Assembly: GCA_020633655.1 (NCBI GenBank)
Contig: JACKDF010000008.1
Coordinates: 1 to 64,000, forward strand
DNA from: Deferribacteres bacterium
GTDB lineage: Bacteria; Zhuqueibacterota; Zhuqueibacteria; Zhuqueibacterales; Geothermadaptataceae
Length of the DNA stretch: 64,000 nt
Direction: 5' to 3'
Shown: piece after piece, positions 34,957 through 43,985 of the stretch
Position numbering within the stretch: the first letter of the stretch is position 1
Layout: each line of letters begins with the position of its first letter
Notes under the pieces: generated by a model
The model's input: the letters and a program-made list of their open reading frames with translations, nothing else
What the model was told of the DNA's origin: nothing
The model's database searches: none
Translations under genes and position numbers: made by a program

Positions 34957-36086
34957 GTGTGCCCGGCATGGCACGTGTATATTTTGATTATCGAAATATA
35001 CGCAGATTATCCAGAGGGTGCAAGTCCCTTATGGGCGAGTTGGCGAAGCCCATTAGCAAGTCGCAAGGGTGTTCCGGGTGACTGGAAATCTGAAGGAAGC
35101 GGGACTGCAAGAATCTGTACGGACGAATAGAAACTGCATATTAGGCATAGCTTCGTGGGTGAGTAACCACATCTTTACAAAGCCCGTAGCCAACAAACTT
35201 TGCTATGTAGATGCAGCCGGAATAGATTCAAGGATATGTGCCTTACCCGGGGAGATCTGTCATCTGTCGTCGCCAGCCGTTTACGACTGATTGCCCGACA
35301 GAAGGATGAGAAAACGCCCTTGGTTGAATGACAGAAGTCAGCTGAAGCCATAGTAGCCAAATGCCAACGGTAATGCGTTGGACATGCCCCGTGAGATACT
35401 GATCTTTATCGGGGCGCTGCCTTTGAGTTTACCATATCTCACGGGGCAAGGTGAAGGGCAGAACATGAACCCGTTCCGAATTGAGTTGGGATGAATGCAG
35501 ATGTTTGAAGGGAGAATCCGAGTCTGCTTCAAGCCTTTCACGAAACGGAACACAGTCGAAAGACAGAGGAAAATCATGACCACCCCAATGACCTTCGATG
35601 AACGGATAGCAAAACTGAACCAGGTGATGAAAGGTTGGATGCATTACTTCAAAATCGAAGATTATACGAAGTAAATACGCGAATATGCATGCAAAGCTGA
35701 GAGTCATTGATGTCTGGATTCGTCGCCGTTTACGTGGCTGTATCTGGCATGATTGGAAGAAACCAAACCGGAAAACGAAGTTCGGCGAGGCAAGATGAAG
35801 AATCTTATGCGTTTAGGAATTCCGAAAGGGATGGCTTATGCATGGAGCAGAACGCGTATGGGAAGATGGGCAGTGGCATGTAGTCCGATATTGAGTACAA
35901 CGATCACGATTAGTCGCTTGGAAAGTCGGGGATACATGTCATTGGAATCATACTATCTGAAAGTTCGGAAGACTGTTGGTTCATAAATCGAAGATTATGC
36001 GCAGCAAAACCGCCGCTTACGTGACCCGTACGAGCGGTGGTGTGAGAGGCGCACTCCGGTTTAATGTCCGGAGCCGCCTACACGAT
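34957..36086 (+). mobile_element. group II intron with mostly deleted reverse transcriptase
   Basis: The 5' end is GTGTGCCCGG (GUGYG rule). Domain I features follow, including GAGGGTGCAAGTCCCTT. Domain V is the hairpin at about 36009-36041: CCGCCGCT pairs with AGCGGTGG, with an inner TACG/CGTA and a two-base bulge. Domain VI (about 36048-36086) has CTCCGG/CCGGAG and ends CCTACACGAT. The encoded protein keeps only its maturase end. Ribozyme ends look intact, so it could splice if a protein is supplied in trans; it cannot move by itself. Confidence 0.75.
35505..35986 (+). pseudogene. group II intron-encoded protein remnant
   Basis: Only the C-terminal part of a reverse transcriptase-maturase is left, broken over frames. 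One piece reads FDERIAKLNQVMKGWMHYF and stops at about 35674. Another reads VIDVWIRRRLRGCIWHDWKK. After a shift near 35790 the last piece reads MRLGIPKGMAYAWSRTRMG and continues to a final YYLKVRKTVGS. These are the domain X/D segments of intron-encoded proteins. The fingers-palm region with the YADD motif is absent, so a large internal deletion plus at least two frameshifts occurred. Confidence 0.75.
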
Positions 36087-36130
36087 TATACTTTGCGCGC
36101 CTTTATTGGCAGCTTTTGAACGAACAAAAC

Positions 36131-36481
36131 CTATTGAGAGAGAATAAAGTCTATTGCTTTCTCTTTGCTCTCAAAGTTTTGGATAGGTTCATAACCTGAT
36201 TCGACCCCAAAAGTGTTTAGTCTTTCATCAAGCTCATCCGAGAGATTGCAGAAAATCAAATCTGTCTTCTGTTTTTTCTGCATTTCTCTTTTTAGCCAAA
36301 ATAACTCGGGGCCTAAGCTGTCTACTCCCCGCAATAATTTAAAATCCACAACTACCCCTTTTGAAGAAAAAACCTGTGGATTCTTTAGTAAGTTCACAAT
36401 GGCGCTGATTGTGTCGTTACTATATATTTCACCTAATTCAGCAACTAACACGTCACGCTCAATAAAGATTTGTTTTATCAT
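36131..36481 (-). CDS. STAS-domain protein
   Basis: 116 aa, with GAGG before the ATG. The STAS fold is suggested by the opening strands (VLVAELGEIYSND), the helix VNLLKNPQ, VVVDFKLLRGVDSLGPELFWLKREMQ where the usual phospho-Ser loop is DSLG, and LIFCNLSDELDERLNTFG. STAS proteins are anti-sigma antagonists or stressosome-type regulators. It starts 12 bases after the second mini-RHS gene, the position of an immunity gene in toxin loci. Whether it is immunity, regulation or simply the next gene is open. Confidence 0.7.
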   Translation of the reverse strand: MIKQIFIERDVLVAELGEIYSNDTISAIVNLLKNPQVFSSKGVVVDFKLLRGVDSLGPELFWLKREMQKKQKTDLIFCNLSDELDERLNTFGVESGYEPIQNFESKEKAIDFILSQ

Positions 36482-36493
36482 CTTACTGTGCCC

Positions 36494-37429
36494 TCAATTT
36501 CCAATGAAATGATTTGCTCGACCAGAATCATACAATTCATCCAAGTTTTCGTAGCCCAATTGTTTTGCGGTTCCGCTGGTTGTATTGGTGCTAACCACTT
36601 TACCATTCTGAACTTGAACAACTCTTACTTCATATTTGCCATTAGAAAGTCTGGATACGACGATTTTTTTACCATTCGCCATACTTTTACTACCACCAAA
36701 GCCACTACCGCCTAATGCTACGGAACTACTGTTGATGCCGCCGCCCAGTTTACTTACTCCCCCTAAATTAACCCTTCGCAGGTCGCCAACACTAAGACCA
36801 CTTAATGAACTTGCAGAGTTTAGGACTGACTGAGGAATTTCGAGTCCTGCTTTTAAAAAACCATTTGCTACAGCCATACCGCCATATTTATTTATCAACT
36901 CCCCAACGCCGCCGCCAGCCAAATCTCCGAGAAACCCAGTCGCAAAATCTTGCAAGGCTTGTTCTTGAGAATAGTCAGAGCCAGCGTTCAGTGCATTCAC
37001 CAGAACATCACCTGTCGCAGTTGCAGCCGCTCTCCCTAACCGTCCGCCGGGAGTTTTCCAGGGGATCAAACCTTCTGCGGAGGAACGCCCAACTTGCCAA
37101 TAGTTTACGCTGCCAAACGCATCGCTCGCCGACGCAATGTTGGGGTCAAACAAGTAATTCATCGATGCCTGGGCTAGCAAATCGGCCGCGCCGTTGGCTC
37201 CGGCTTTTACTAACAAAGGCAGAATAGGAATTCGCCCGTCCTGATCGATATATTTCAACGGGTTGTCAAATGTATACGAATAAGGGGACCAACTCGGCAT
37301 TTTCATTGCTAACGGATCAGGCGTTGCCCAGCGACCGACATCTGGCATGTAATACCGACCCGCAAATGCAGAACTTACCGAAAAAAGCATAACGGCAATC
37401 AGACAGAGAACTTGTTTCATACGACACAT
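36494..37429 (-). CDS. mini-RHS protein B: signal peptide, RHS core end, variable tail
   Basis: 311 aa from the ATG at 37429, with AAGGAGG five bases upstream. A signal peptide (about residues 1-23, ending SSAFAG) leads straight into the terminal RHS-associated core, GRYYMPDVGRWATPDPLAMK then NPLKYIDQDG. About 250 variable residues follow, with a Gly/Ala/Ser-rich middle and a final basic domain (GKYEVRVVQVQNGKVV ... GRANHFIGN). None of the upstream YD repeats of a normal RHS shell is present. RHS cores end where the toxin begins, so this looks like a free-standing exported toxin-tip module. The tail was not matched to a known toxin. It follows the transglutaminase-like gene by 31 bases. Confidence 0.72.
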   Translation of the reverse strand: MCRMKQVLCLIAVMLFSVSSAFAGRYYMPDVGRWATPDPLAMKMPSWSPYSYTFDNPLKYIDQDGRIPILPLLVKAGANGAADLLAQASMNYLFDPNIASASDAFGSVNYWQVGRSSAEGLIPWKTPGGRLGRAAATATGDVLVNALNAGSDYSQEQALQDFATGFLGDLAGGGVGELINKYGGMAVANGFLKAGLEIPQSVLNSASSLSGLSVGDLRRVNLGGVSKLGGGINSSSVALGGSGFGGSKSMANGKKIVVSRLSNGKYEVRVVQVQNGKVVSTNTTSGTAKQLGYENLDELYDSGRANHFIGN

Positions 37430-37460
37430 AATGGCCTCCTTAGTGTTTTGGTTTTGTTGA

Positions 37461-38723
37461 TTAGAATTCACCGGTTTTCTTGAACTTTTCGATACTTTCA
37501 GCCTGCTTCAGAAAAAACTCTTCGGGGAATTTCGTCACGATTCCCAGTTCTTTCGCCTTGTTAATATACCAATCCGAGCGTGCCAGCGCCTCCTTGATTT
37601 GTGGCACACACTTTGCTCGAACGCTGCTTCTAAAAATCTCGGCGTTGTCTTTTTGAATGGCCCTTTGTTGCTGCTCCTGTAGCGTTAAACTTTGCTGAGG
37701 TGGCGTATTGTGATGCGGAAGATCTGCCAAAGTCGAAGACGGTTTATAGCCAGGTGGAAACAAGCTCGGTTTCGGTGGTTCCGGCAGTTTCATTGCCTCT
37801 CGAAGTGAGTTTGTATTCGAATAGGGTGATGGATTAGGAATATTTTGTTCCCATGGCTGAGTTGGTTTTGTAAACATCATATTCGCAATTTCGAGCTCGC
37901 TCAACATTTCTATCTCCAGTTTTTGTGCATAGAAGTAGTAGTAATGCCCCATATTCCAATAGCCGGATGAAAATGTCGAGTCAATCGATATCGCCATAGC
38001 CGTGTAATTCATCGCTTTTTCAAGATTCTGCTCACGTTCATGATAATGTCGTGCATTATTAATCAGAAGCGAGGCAATATATTCTTTCTTCGATAGCGTT
38101 CGCAAATAAACGCCGTTCTTTATCGCCTGCTCAGGAATATTTGTATCAGTGATGTAGCGTTCAGTAGCAACATAACCGCCTCCGCACGTGGCTTCGACAT
38201 TGCCATCGGGCAGGTTTGCATCGACGTAGCGGATAAAGAAATGTTTTGGGCTGCGAACCGCCTGCATCGGCCAACCGAGTCTGTCCGCAAGTACCAAATG
38301 CAGCATCGGCATGGTGATACATGAGCCTTTTCTAGTAGCAAGATAACCGTTGAGATACTGGTTGTTTTTCTGATTGGCTTCAAGATCATCCAGATCATAA
38401 GTGAAGGTCAACGAATCGTTCCACGGGCCGGAGCGATACAGAAACGTGTTCATCATCCCGATTCGGGCTTCGGGCACAGTATTGCCTTGCATCAGCAGGT
38501 TGATTCGGAGTGCCATGAAATTCAAAATATTGTCAAAGCGTTGAATGTTCAGATTTGGATAGGCATCTTTGGCGAGAACCAAACACGCGATTCCGAGATC
38601 GATGTCTTCTTCCGGCATTGTGAGAATTTTGTCGATGTTGAGATCGTCGTATTTGCCTTGCTGCGTAAACACCGGGGAACAAATCAAGCCAATCAGTAGA
38701 AGTGAAGCCATGATTTTAAACAT
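37461..38723 (-). CDS. secreted SirB1/transglutaminase-like protein B
   Basis: 420 aa from the ATG at 38723, with AAAGGAGG upstream. Signal peptide at about residues 1-20. The transglutaminase-like (SirB1, Transglut_core2) domain covers about 30-210: GSCITMPMLHLVLADRLGW gives the Cys, SPKHFFIRYVD the His and NVEATCGGGYV the acidic residue. A TPR-like helical part follows (about 230-300), then a Pro/Gln-rich linker and a conserved tail ending IVTKFPEEFFLKQAESIEKFKKTGEF. The second copy at 40680 shares the whole layout and this tail. It is expected to be an exported acyl-transfer or protease enzyme acting on the mini-RHS protein encoded next or on the envelope. Confidence 0.75.
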   Translation of the reverse strand: MFKIMASLLLIGLICSPVFTQQGKYDDLNIDKILTMPEEDIDLGIACLVLAKDAYPNLNIQRFDNILNFMALRINLLMQGNTVPEARIGMMNTFLYRSGPWNDSLTFTYDLDDLEANQKNNQYLNGYLATRKGSCITMPMLHLVLADRLGWPMQAVRSPKHFFIRYVDANLPDGNVEATCGGGYVATERYITDTNIPEQAIKNGVYLRTLSKKEYIASLLINNARHYHEREQNLEKAMNYTAMAISIDSTFSSGYWNMGHYYYFYAQKLEIEMLSELEIANMMFTKPTQPWEQNIPNPSPYSNTNSLREAMKLPEPPKPSLFPPGYKPSSTLADLPHHNTPPQQSLTLQEQQQRAIQKDNAEIFRSSVRAKCVPQIKEALARSDWYINKAKELGIVTKFPEEFFLKQAESIEKFKKTGEF

Positions 38724-38911
38724 GCTTGTCCTCCTTTTGCTATGGTAAAGTATAACTCCTTCATCACCTGACCGAAGGAGGGTATGCACAGAGTATCAAT
38801 TTGCAACAAAACTAAAACGAAACGCTCGAACGTAAAAATTACGGCCGAGCCCTTCGGGTCAGAGTGCATGATTTGGTTATACTTTTGGTCATCAATCGTA
38901 ATTTCAGTTTT

Positions 38912-39904
38912 TTATTCTAGATAGATGTCAAACCGAGCTTTCTCCCTAAATTCATCAGAAATACTATTTATTTTCGATCCTTTTAAATGCACCGAATTGA
39001 GCATTGGACATTGTAATAATTCTCTCGGCAAAGAACTGATATTGGTATCATTCAGTCGTAACATATAGAGGTTTTGTAGTTTTTGAATATTGCTCGGAAG
39101 CTTTTCAATTGGATTCCCTGAAAGATTCAGTTCAAGCAGAGATTCCAACCCACTAATATCATCGGGTAAGGCTGTGATCTTGTTGTCTTCCAAGAAAAGG
39201 CGTTCCAGTTTTGGGAGTTGAAAAAGCTCTTTCGGTATTTCAGTTAATAAATTGCCGTTCAAACGAAGGATTTCAAGATTCTGAAGTTGTCCTATTTCAT
39301 TCGATAAGATTTGAAATTCATTTTCATGAAGCCATAAATGTCTAAGGTTTACCAGTTCCCAAAAATCAAATGGTAAATGAGATAGATTGTTATAATGTAA
39401 ATATAGAATTTTTAAATTTATAAGTTGCCCTATTCCTTCAGGAAGCATTTTGAAATTGTTCCAGCCAATTTCGAGATATTCTAATTTCTGAAGTTCGTAA
39501 ACAACTTTAGGGAACTCTGAAAATCGGTTGCTTCCAATAGCAAGTTCTTTTAGTTCTGTTAATTGCTGAAATTCTTGAGGAAGTCTTTGAATACCACATC
39601 CTCCCATTGTCAATTCTTCTAAAGCTGTGAGTTTTCCAATTCCTTTGGGAATTTTCTCAATATGCCATCGCAAGACGATCGTTCCAAAAATCTCAAATGA
39701 GATTTGGTTATCCCAAATGCCAAAAAACTCCCGGTTTGAAAAATAAGGATTTAAATCGAACTTGCGAACCCCGTCTGGGTTCGCGATTACTTCGTTGAGC
39801 CTTTTTTCAAATTCTAAATCGACAATAGGCCATTTGAAATACGCAGTTGTACCTACTAAGATCAGTAGTAGTGCTATTATTGTAGGTTTAAATGTGACTT
39901 TCAT
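38912..39904 (-). CDS. membrane-anchored leucine-rich repeat protein
   Basis: 330 aa. A signal-anchor helix (about residues 8-22) is followed by about ten 23-residue bacterial/plant-like LRRs of the form LxxLxxLxLxxNxLxxLPxxI. An example is LEILRLNGNLLTEIPKELFQ. It starts 24 bases after mini-RHS A ends, on the same strand, mirroring the STAS gene after mini-RHS B. LRR proteins bind proteins; here it may be an immunity or receptor protein for the toxin-like tail, or may be unrelated cargo. No catalytic domain is present. Confidence 0.75.
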   Translation of the reverse strand: MKVTFKPTIIALLLILVGTTAYFKWPIVDLEFEKRLNEVIANPDGVRKFDLNPYFSNREFFGIWDNQISFEIFGTIVLRWHIEKIPKGIGKLTALEELTMGGCGIQRLPQEFQQLTELKELAIGSNRFSEFPKVVYELQKLEYLEIGWNNFKMLPEGIGQLINLKILYLHYNNLSHLPFDFWELVNLRHLWLHENEFQILSNEIGQLQNLEILRLNGNLLTEIPKELFQLPKLERLFLEDNKITALPDDISGLESLLELNLSGNPIEKLPSNIQKLQNLYMLRLNDTNISSLPRELLQCPMLNSVHLKGSKINSISDEFREKARFDIYLE

Positions 39905-39928
39905 AGATGCCTTGAAGCTTTCTTTGGT

Positions 39929-40675
39929 TTAGTTATCATCTTTTTTTTCTTCTTTCTCATTTTCAGAATTATTGGTTAAATCTGTTAGCGCTTGATTCAC
40001 AATGGTCAACGCATTTTGATAGCCCAGAAGCTGCTCGCCCAACTGTGCCGCATCGCAATTCTTGCAATTTGTAATTTTTTGCTGGAGCTTCTTAATCTGA
40101 CCTTGAATTTGCTTTCTTAAACCGCCGATCTGTGCTGTCAAAGTTTTTAGATTATTTGTTTTGATGCCCTTTTGTTGTTTTGGTTCCATTGTTTCCACAG
40201 CTATTGTATTTCCAAAATAGGTGCTGATATTACCATCGTTATCAACATTCCAAGTACCTCCTAATTCAGCGTATTTTGTTTTTGCCCAATCGGTTTGAAG
40301 TGTTGCCTTGCCGGATTCATCAACATTATAAACAACGGCAAAATCATGTACTGTCCCACCACCTGTTGCACCAGGGCCCACGAGTCCTGCACCCTCGTTG
40401 ATATATTTATAGTTATTGCTTTTTGCCTGGCTCCAAGCAACCCAAACAACGTAATTGTTTTGGGAAGTATTTTTGATTTGATTTCCATCCGGATCGACAT
40501 ACTTCAACGGATTATCAAGCGCATAATTATACGGCGACCAAGCAGGGAATTTGTTCGCAAGTTTGTCTACTGTTAAAAATCTACCGGTTGATGCATCATA
40601 ATAGCGTCCAGCAAAAATGTTCTGCGTAAACAGCAAAGTCACGGCGAATACCAAAATCAGTTTCATCGTTTTCAT
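39929..40675 (-). CDS. mini-RHS protein A: signal peptide, RHS core end, variable tail
   Basis: 248 aa from the ATG at 40675; AAAGGAGG lies 11 bases upstream and the stop of the transglutaminase gene four bases upstream. Signal peptide about 1-19, then the RHS core end GRYYDASTGRFLTVDKLANK, WSPYNYALDNPLKYVDPDGN. The tail of about 185 residues is unrelated to that of mini-RHS B. It has a GTVHDFAVVYNVDESG region and a C-terminal coiled-coil segment with CKNCDAAQ, ending in an acidic stretch. The shared head and swapped tail is the mark of polymorphic toxins, though toxicity is inferred. Confidence 0.72.
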   Translation of the reverse strand: MKTMKLILVFAVTLLFTQNIFAGRYYDASTGRFLTVDKLANKFPAWSPYNYALDNPLKYVDPDGNQIKNTSQNNYVVWVAWSQAKSNNYKYINEGAGLVGPGATGGGTVHDFAVVYNVDESGKATLQTDWAKTKYAELGGTWNVDNDGNISTYFGNTIAVETMEPKQQKGIKTNNLKTLTAQIGGLRKQIQGQIKKLQQKITNCKNCDAAQLGEQLLGYQNALTIVNQALTDLTNNSENEKEEKKDDN

Positions 40676-40679
40676 CAGA

Positions 40680-41957
40680 TCAATAACCTCCTTTTTCATT
40701 GAATCGTTTGATGCTTTCAGCTTGTTTCTGAAAGAATTCTTCTGGGTATTTTTTTACAATTCCAAGCTCTTCAGCTTTGGCTTTGTACTTTTTATAGGTT
40801 TCGATATTGGCTAATATTTGTGGAATATACTTTTGTTCAAGTTCGGTAATTTCTTGTTGAAATTCGGGTTGTAGAGCTAATTGGGGATTCAGCTGTTGAT
40901 GCGGTTGCGAAGAAGTCTGTGGTTGATTTTTTTTATTGGGGATTTTCAATCCGGTTACAGTTGGCTGATCGAATACAAAAGGTTGTGGTGTTTGGGGGGG
41001 ATTCGTGGAGAGAGCAGTTGTTTGTTTACGCTGATTCGGAGTTGCACCGACTTGATTCCATTCACTTGTTTGAGTGACCTGCATTGCAGAATAGCGTTTT
41101 TTAATAGCTCTAGCTTGGCTGTTCAATTCTTTTTCAAGCTTTTTTGCTTGTTCAAAATGAATCGCTCCATAATTCCAATAGGCCATGGAAAACGTTGGAT
41201 CATATTTCATACTCTGTTTAAAATAATGTTTTGCTTTTTCGAAATTACCATTTACAAAATGCTCATTCGCATTCATTGCCAACAGCGAAGCAAGAAACTG
41301 TTTTTTTGTCAACGTCCTGAGATAAACACCATTTTTTATCGCTTTTTCAGGAATAAAAACATCTTTTTGATATTGTTCATCAGAAATGTAGTTGCCACCG
41401 CTTGTTGCTTCAATATTATCCTGAAAATTGAATTCCAAATTTTTGGATACATAGCGAACAAAAAAATGTCGAGCAGATCGTACCGGATAAATTGACCAAC
41501 CTAAACGTTCACCGAGAATAATGTAAAGCATAGGCATAGTAATACAAGAACCTTTTTTGGTAGAGATATAACCATTGATGAATTTATTGCTCAGTTTTTG
41601 AACATGCAAATCTTCGTTGTCATATTGGAAAGTGATGTTATCATTCCAGGGACCCGGTTTATAAATGAATGTGTTCAATGCCCTGATGCGTTCATCCTTC
41701 GATTCAAGCTTTCCGAAATAATCCTGAAAACGCTGAGCCATATAATCGAAAGAGTAGAGAAAAAACTCGATATTTAAATCGGGATAAAATTCTTTGGCCA
41801 AAATGAGTGATGAAAATCCGATGTCGATTTGATCTTCCGGCCATTCGAGTATTTCTTCGATTATGGGGAGTTTGGCAGGCTGCTGTTTTTGTTGTGCCTG
41901 AGCAAAAATAGGAAAGCATAGAAGTAGAAAAATGAGTAAAGAATAGATTGGTCGCAA
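40680..41957 (-). CDS. secreted SirB1/transglutaminase-like protein A
   Basis: 425 aa. The start is a TTG at 41957 with AAGGATG nine bases upstream; the resulting N-terminus is a good signal peptide ending AQAQ. The transglutaminase-like domain covers about 30-205: GSCITMPMLYIILGERLGW (Cys), SARHFFVRYVS (His), NIEATSGGNYI (Glu). TPR-like helices follow (about 240-300), then a Gln/Pro-rich linker and the tail VKKYPEEFFQKQAESIKRFNEKGGY shared with copy B. It is the first gene of the repeated module. The active-site triad appears complete, so enzymatic activity is likely. Confidence 0.75.
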   Translation of the reverse strand: MRPIYSLLIFLLLCFPIFAQAQQKQQPAKLPIIEEILEWPEDQIDIGFSSLILAKEFYPDLNIEFFLYSFDYMAQRFQDYFGKLESKDERIRALNTFIYKPGPWNDNITFQYDNEDLHVQKLSNKFINGYISTKKGSCITMPMLYIILGERLGWSIYPVRSARHFFVRYVSKNLEFNFQDNIEATSGGNYISDEQYQKDVFIPEKAIKNGVYLRTLTKKQFLASLLAMNANEHFVNGNFEKAKHYFKQSMKYDPTFSMAYWNYGAIHFEQAKKLEKELNSQARAIKKRYSAMQVTQTSEWNQVGATPNQRKQTTALSTNPPQTPQPFVFDQPTVTGLKIPNKKNQPQTSSQPHQQLNPQLALQPEFQQEITELEQKYIPQILANIETYKKYKAKAEELGIVKKYPEEFFQKQAESIKRFNEKGGY

Positions 41958-42055
41958 TATATCATCCTTCCGGGTTAAAAGGTCGCATGAATATACATAA
42001 TAACGTTATTCAGAGCAAGCCTAACTCTGTTTATGTGTGTGGAAGTACAATTATT

Positions 42056-43984
42056 TCATGTCCATACGTGATTTAGTTTAATCCTGTTTATATTTTCCAA
42101 ACCTTGAAAGGATCTCCCTGCCGCAATAACCTGAGTATTCAAATATTCAGGTTTTGCGAGCAAATTGATAAACGGTTCAATAAGATAGTTTTCTTTATCG
42201 GCAATTGATGTCCCATCGGCTAATTGAGGAGGAAAGTCTAAAATGACTAATCCCGGGTACAGAAAATTTTCTTTATTGAACAAACTTATTAGACTGTAAT
42301 GGTATGATAATAGAAACAGAACCTTTGATGTTGCACCTAATTCAGATGACCATTGGTCACCTGCAACAAATGCATCAAAGCTACGATCCTTAATCTTGAA
42401 AGCAACTTTTCCTTTTGTCCATCTGCTAGGATCATCGGTATTCAATGCATTTAGGTAGGAATTCATGCTATCTGTTATAGTGTCACTTGCAGATTGAAAA
42501 TCAATTTTGCATCTCAATTTTTCTAAATCTGCCTGAAGTGTTGAAATTTCTGTTTCAATCTTTGTTATTTGCTTAGATAAACCACTTCTTTTTTTCAGTG
42601 TTTCATTTATTCGATCAAGCTGCAATATTTGTTCTTCTAATCCACCTATTTTCAGTTCTATTAATCCAATTTCGGGGGGTAGGATCGCTGCAATCACCAT
42701 ATTGATTGGCTTCAAATGACTTTTTAATCTTTGAATTTCAGTTTCAATATTTCGTTTTTCTGTAATACTAACCTTTTCTTCTTTTTCCAGCTCTGAAATA
42801 AGTTCCGCAAGCTCTATGCGTTCTGCCCTAAGTTGCCTCAGATCGAATTCAACTCTTGCGAGTCCTCCCTCAATCGCTTTATCATTAGTTTGTTGAGGAT
42901 TTTTACATAAATAACAGGTACCATCGCTTGTATGTCTGTGTTCAACGAGACTATCACAAACAGGACAATGCTTTGCCTTCAGATTTCCTATGATACTACC
43001 AGCACTTTGAACTCTTTTTAACTTTTCTTCTTCATTCTGTACAACCTCGAAATATGATCTAAGTTCGTTCAATCTATTTCTTGCCTGAGATAGATTCATG
43101 GAATAGTCCTTAACACGTGCTCGGTATTCCACAATCTGCTCACTTATTTGATTAACTTGATCGAGATGTAATCCGTTTTCCATTTTTTGTGTTTCAGTTA
43201 GTGCCTTTTGCTGAAGGTCTTCAAGAATAATTTTACGTTTGTTGTGGAGATTATCAATTTGTTCTCTGAGATTCTCTTTTGCTTTTTGGATGGATTCGGA
43301 TGTAAAAGCCACAGTTAAATCTTTTGACACTATCAATTCCTTTGACACTTCTTGAAGCATGTCAACAAATTGATCCTTCATAACTTCCAGAGTGCTAACT
43401 TTCTTTTGTTTTGAGACCAGATCACCGTATTTATCGGGGAATAATTTGTCCGCAAAACCTGCAAATAGGCTCAAAGCTGCATGCTGTTCACTATCATATT
43501 GCTTATCTGCAAAGTCCTTCCAAAAATCTTCACGCCTATAAATGTGTCTAAGTAATGTCCTGAAGCTTAAAGAAGGCCATTTCCTTTCGGTATAAGGATT
43601 TCCTTTTGGAAAATTCAGAATTGGTATATTTAACTTTTCTAAGATTTCATTTGAAAATTCTTCTGACAGCATCGGTGTACCATCTACGATAATTTTATTT
43701 AGTAATCCCTTTTCCTTCCACCTCCGCTCAACTAAAGTTTCTTTCCCGGCAATATCAACAATGACGCTAGCAGAATCATATTTTTCAGCCAATTTCGATC
43801 CAAATGACTTTTCTACTCCTTTATCTTTACCTAGCATAAAATCAAGCATTTTAAGCCACATGGATTTACCGGTATCTTTTTCACCGACTAAAATATTTAC
43901 ACCCGGAATTAATGATATCTCGTCTTCAATAACAGTTTTTGGAAATCGCATCATTTTTTTTATGATAAGTGAATTTACACTCAT
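42056..43984 (-). CDS. ABC-three-component system ATPase (DUF3732-like)
   Basis: 642 aa from the ATG at 43984, with GAGG eight bases upstream. Walker A is GEKDTGKS (residues 34-41). Two long coiled coils flank a zinc-hook-like segment with CPVC and CYLC. The Walker B region is LVILDFPPQLADG, the D-x-P-x-Q form of DUF3732/ABC-3C ATPases rather than the usual D-E. These Rad50-like ATPases sense or hold DNA and license a separate effector. The gene directly follows the middle component and the DUF4297-like nuclease, completing the three-part system. Confidence 0.78.
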   Translation of the reverse strand: MSVNSLIIKKMMRFPKTVIEDEISLIPGVNILVGEKDTGKSMWLKMLDFMLGKDKGVEKSFGSKLAEKYDSASVIVDIAGKETLVERRWKEKGLLNKIIVDGTPMLSEEFSNEILEKLNIPILNFPKGNPYTERKWPSLSFRTLLRHIYRREDFWKDFADKQYDSEQHAALSLFAGFADKLFPDKYGDLVSKQKKVSTLEVMKDQFVDMLQEVSKELIVSKDLTVAFTSESIQKAKENLREQIDNLHNKRKIILEDLQQKALTETQKMENGLHLDQVNQISEQIVEYRARVKDYSMNLSQARNRLNELRSYFEVVQNEEEKLKRVQSAGSIIGNLKAKHCPVCDSLVEHRHTSDGTCYLCKNPQQTNDKAIEGGLARVEFDLRQLRAERIELAELISELEKEEKVSITEKRNIETEIQRLKSHLKPINMVIAAILPPEIGLIELKIGGLEEQILQLDRINETLKKRSGLSKQITKIETEISTLQADLEKLRCKIDFQSASDTITDSMNSYLNALNTDDPSRWTKGKVAFKIKDRSFDAFVAGDQWSSELGATSKVLFLLSYHYSLISLFNKENFLYPGLVILDFPPQLADGTSIADKENYLIEPFINLLAKPEYLNTQVIAAGRSFQGLENINRIKLNHVWT

Positions 43985-43985
43985 T

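Noticed and set aside
34831..34957. Functional integron attC site
   Set aside because: The stem is imperfect and the matching right-hand GTTATGC box was not found on either side of the intron; no integrase in the window.
34840..35360. Short reading frames in the 34.8-35.4 kb region
   Set aside because: They lie in the hairpin and structural domains of the group II intron, which explain the sequence better.
36494..36700. Named toxin domain for the mini-RHS B tail
   Set aside because: The last 60 residues look like a small basic domain, but I could not match catalytic residues to any known toxin family.
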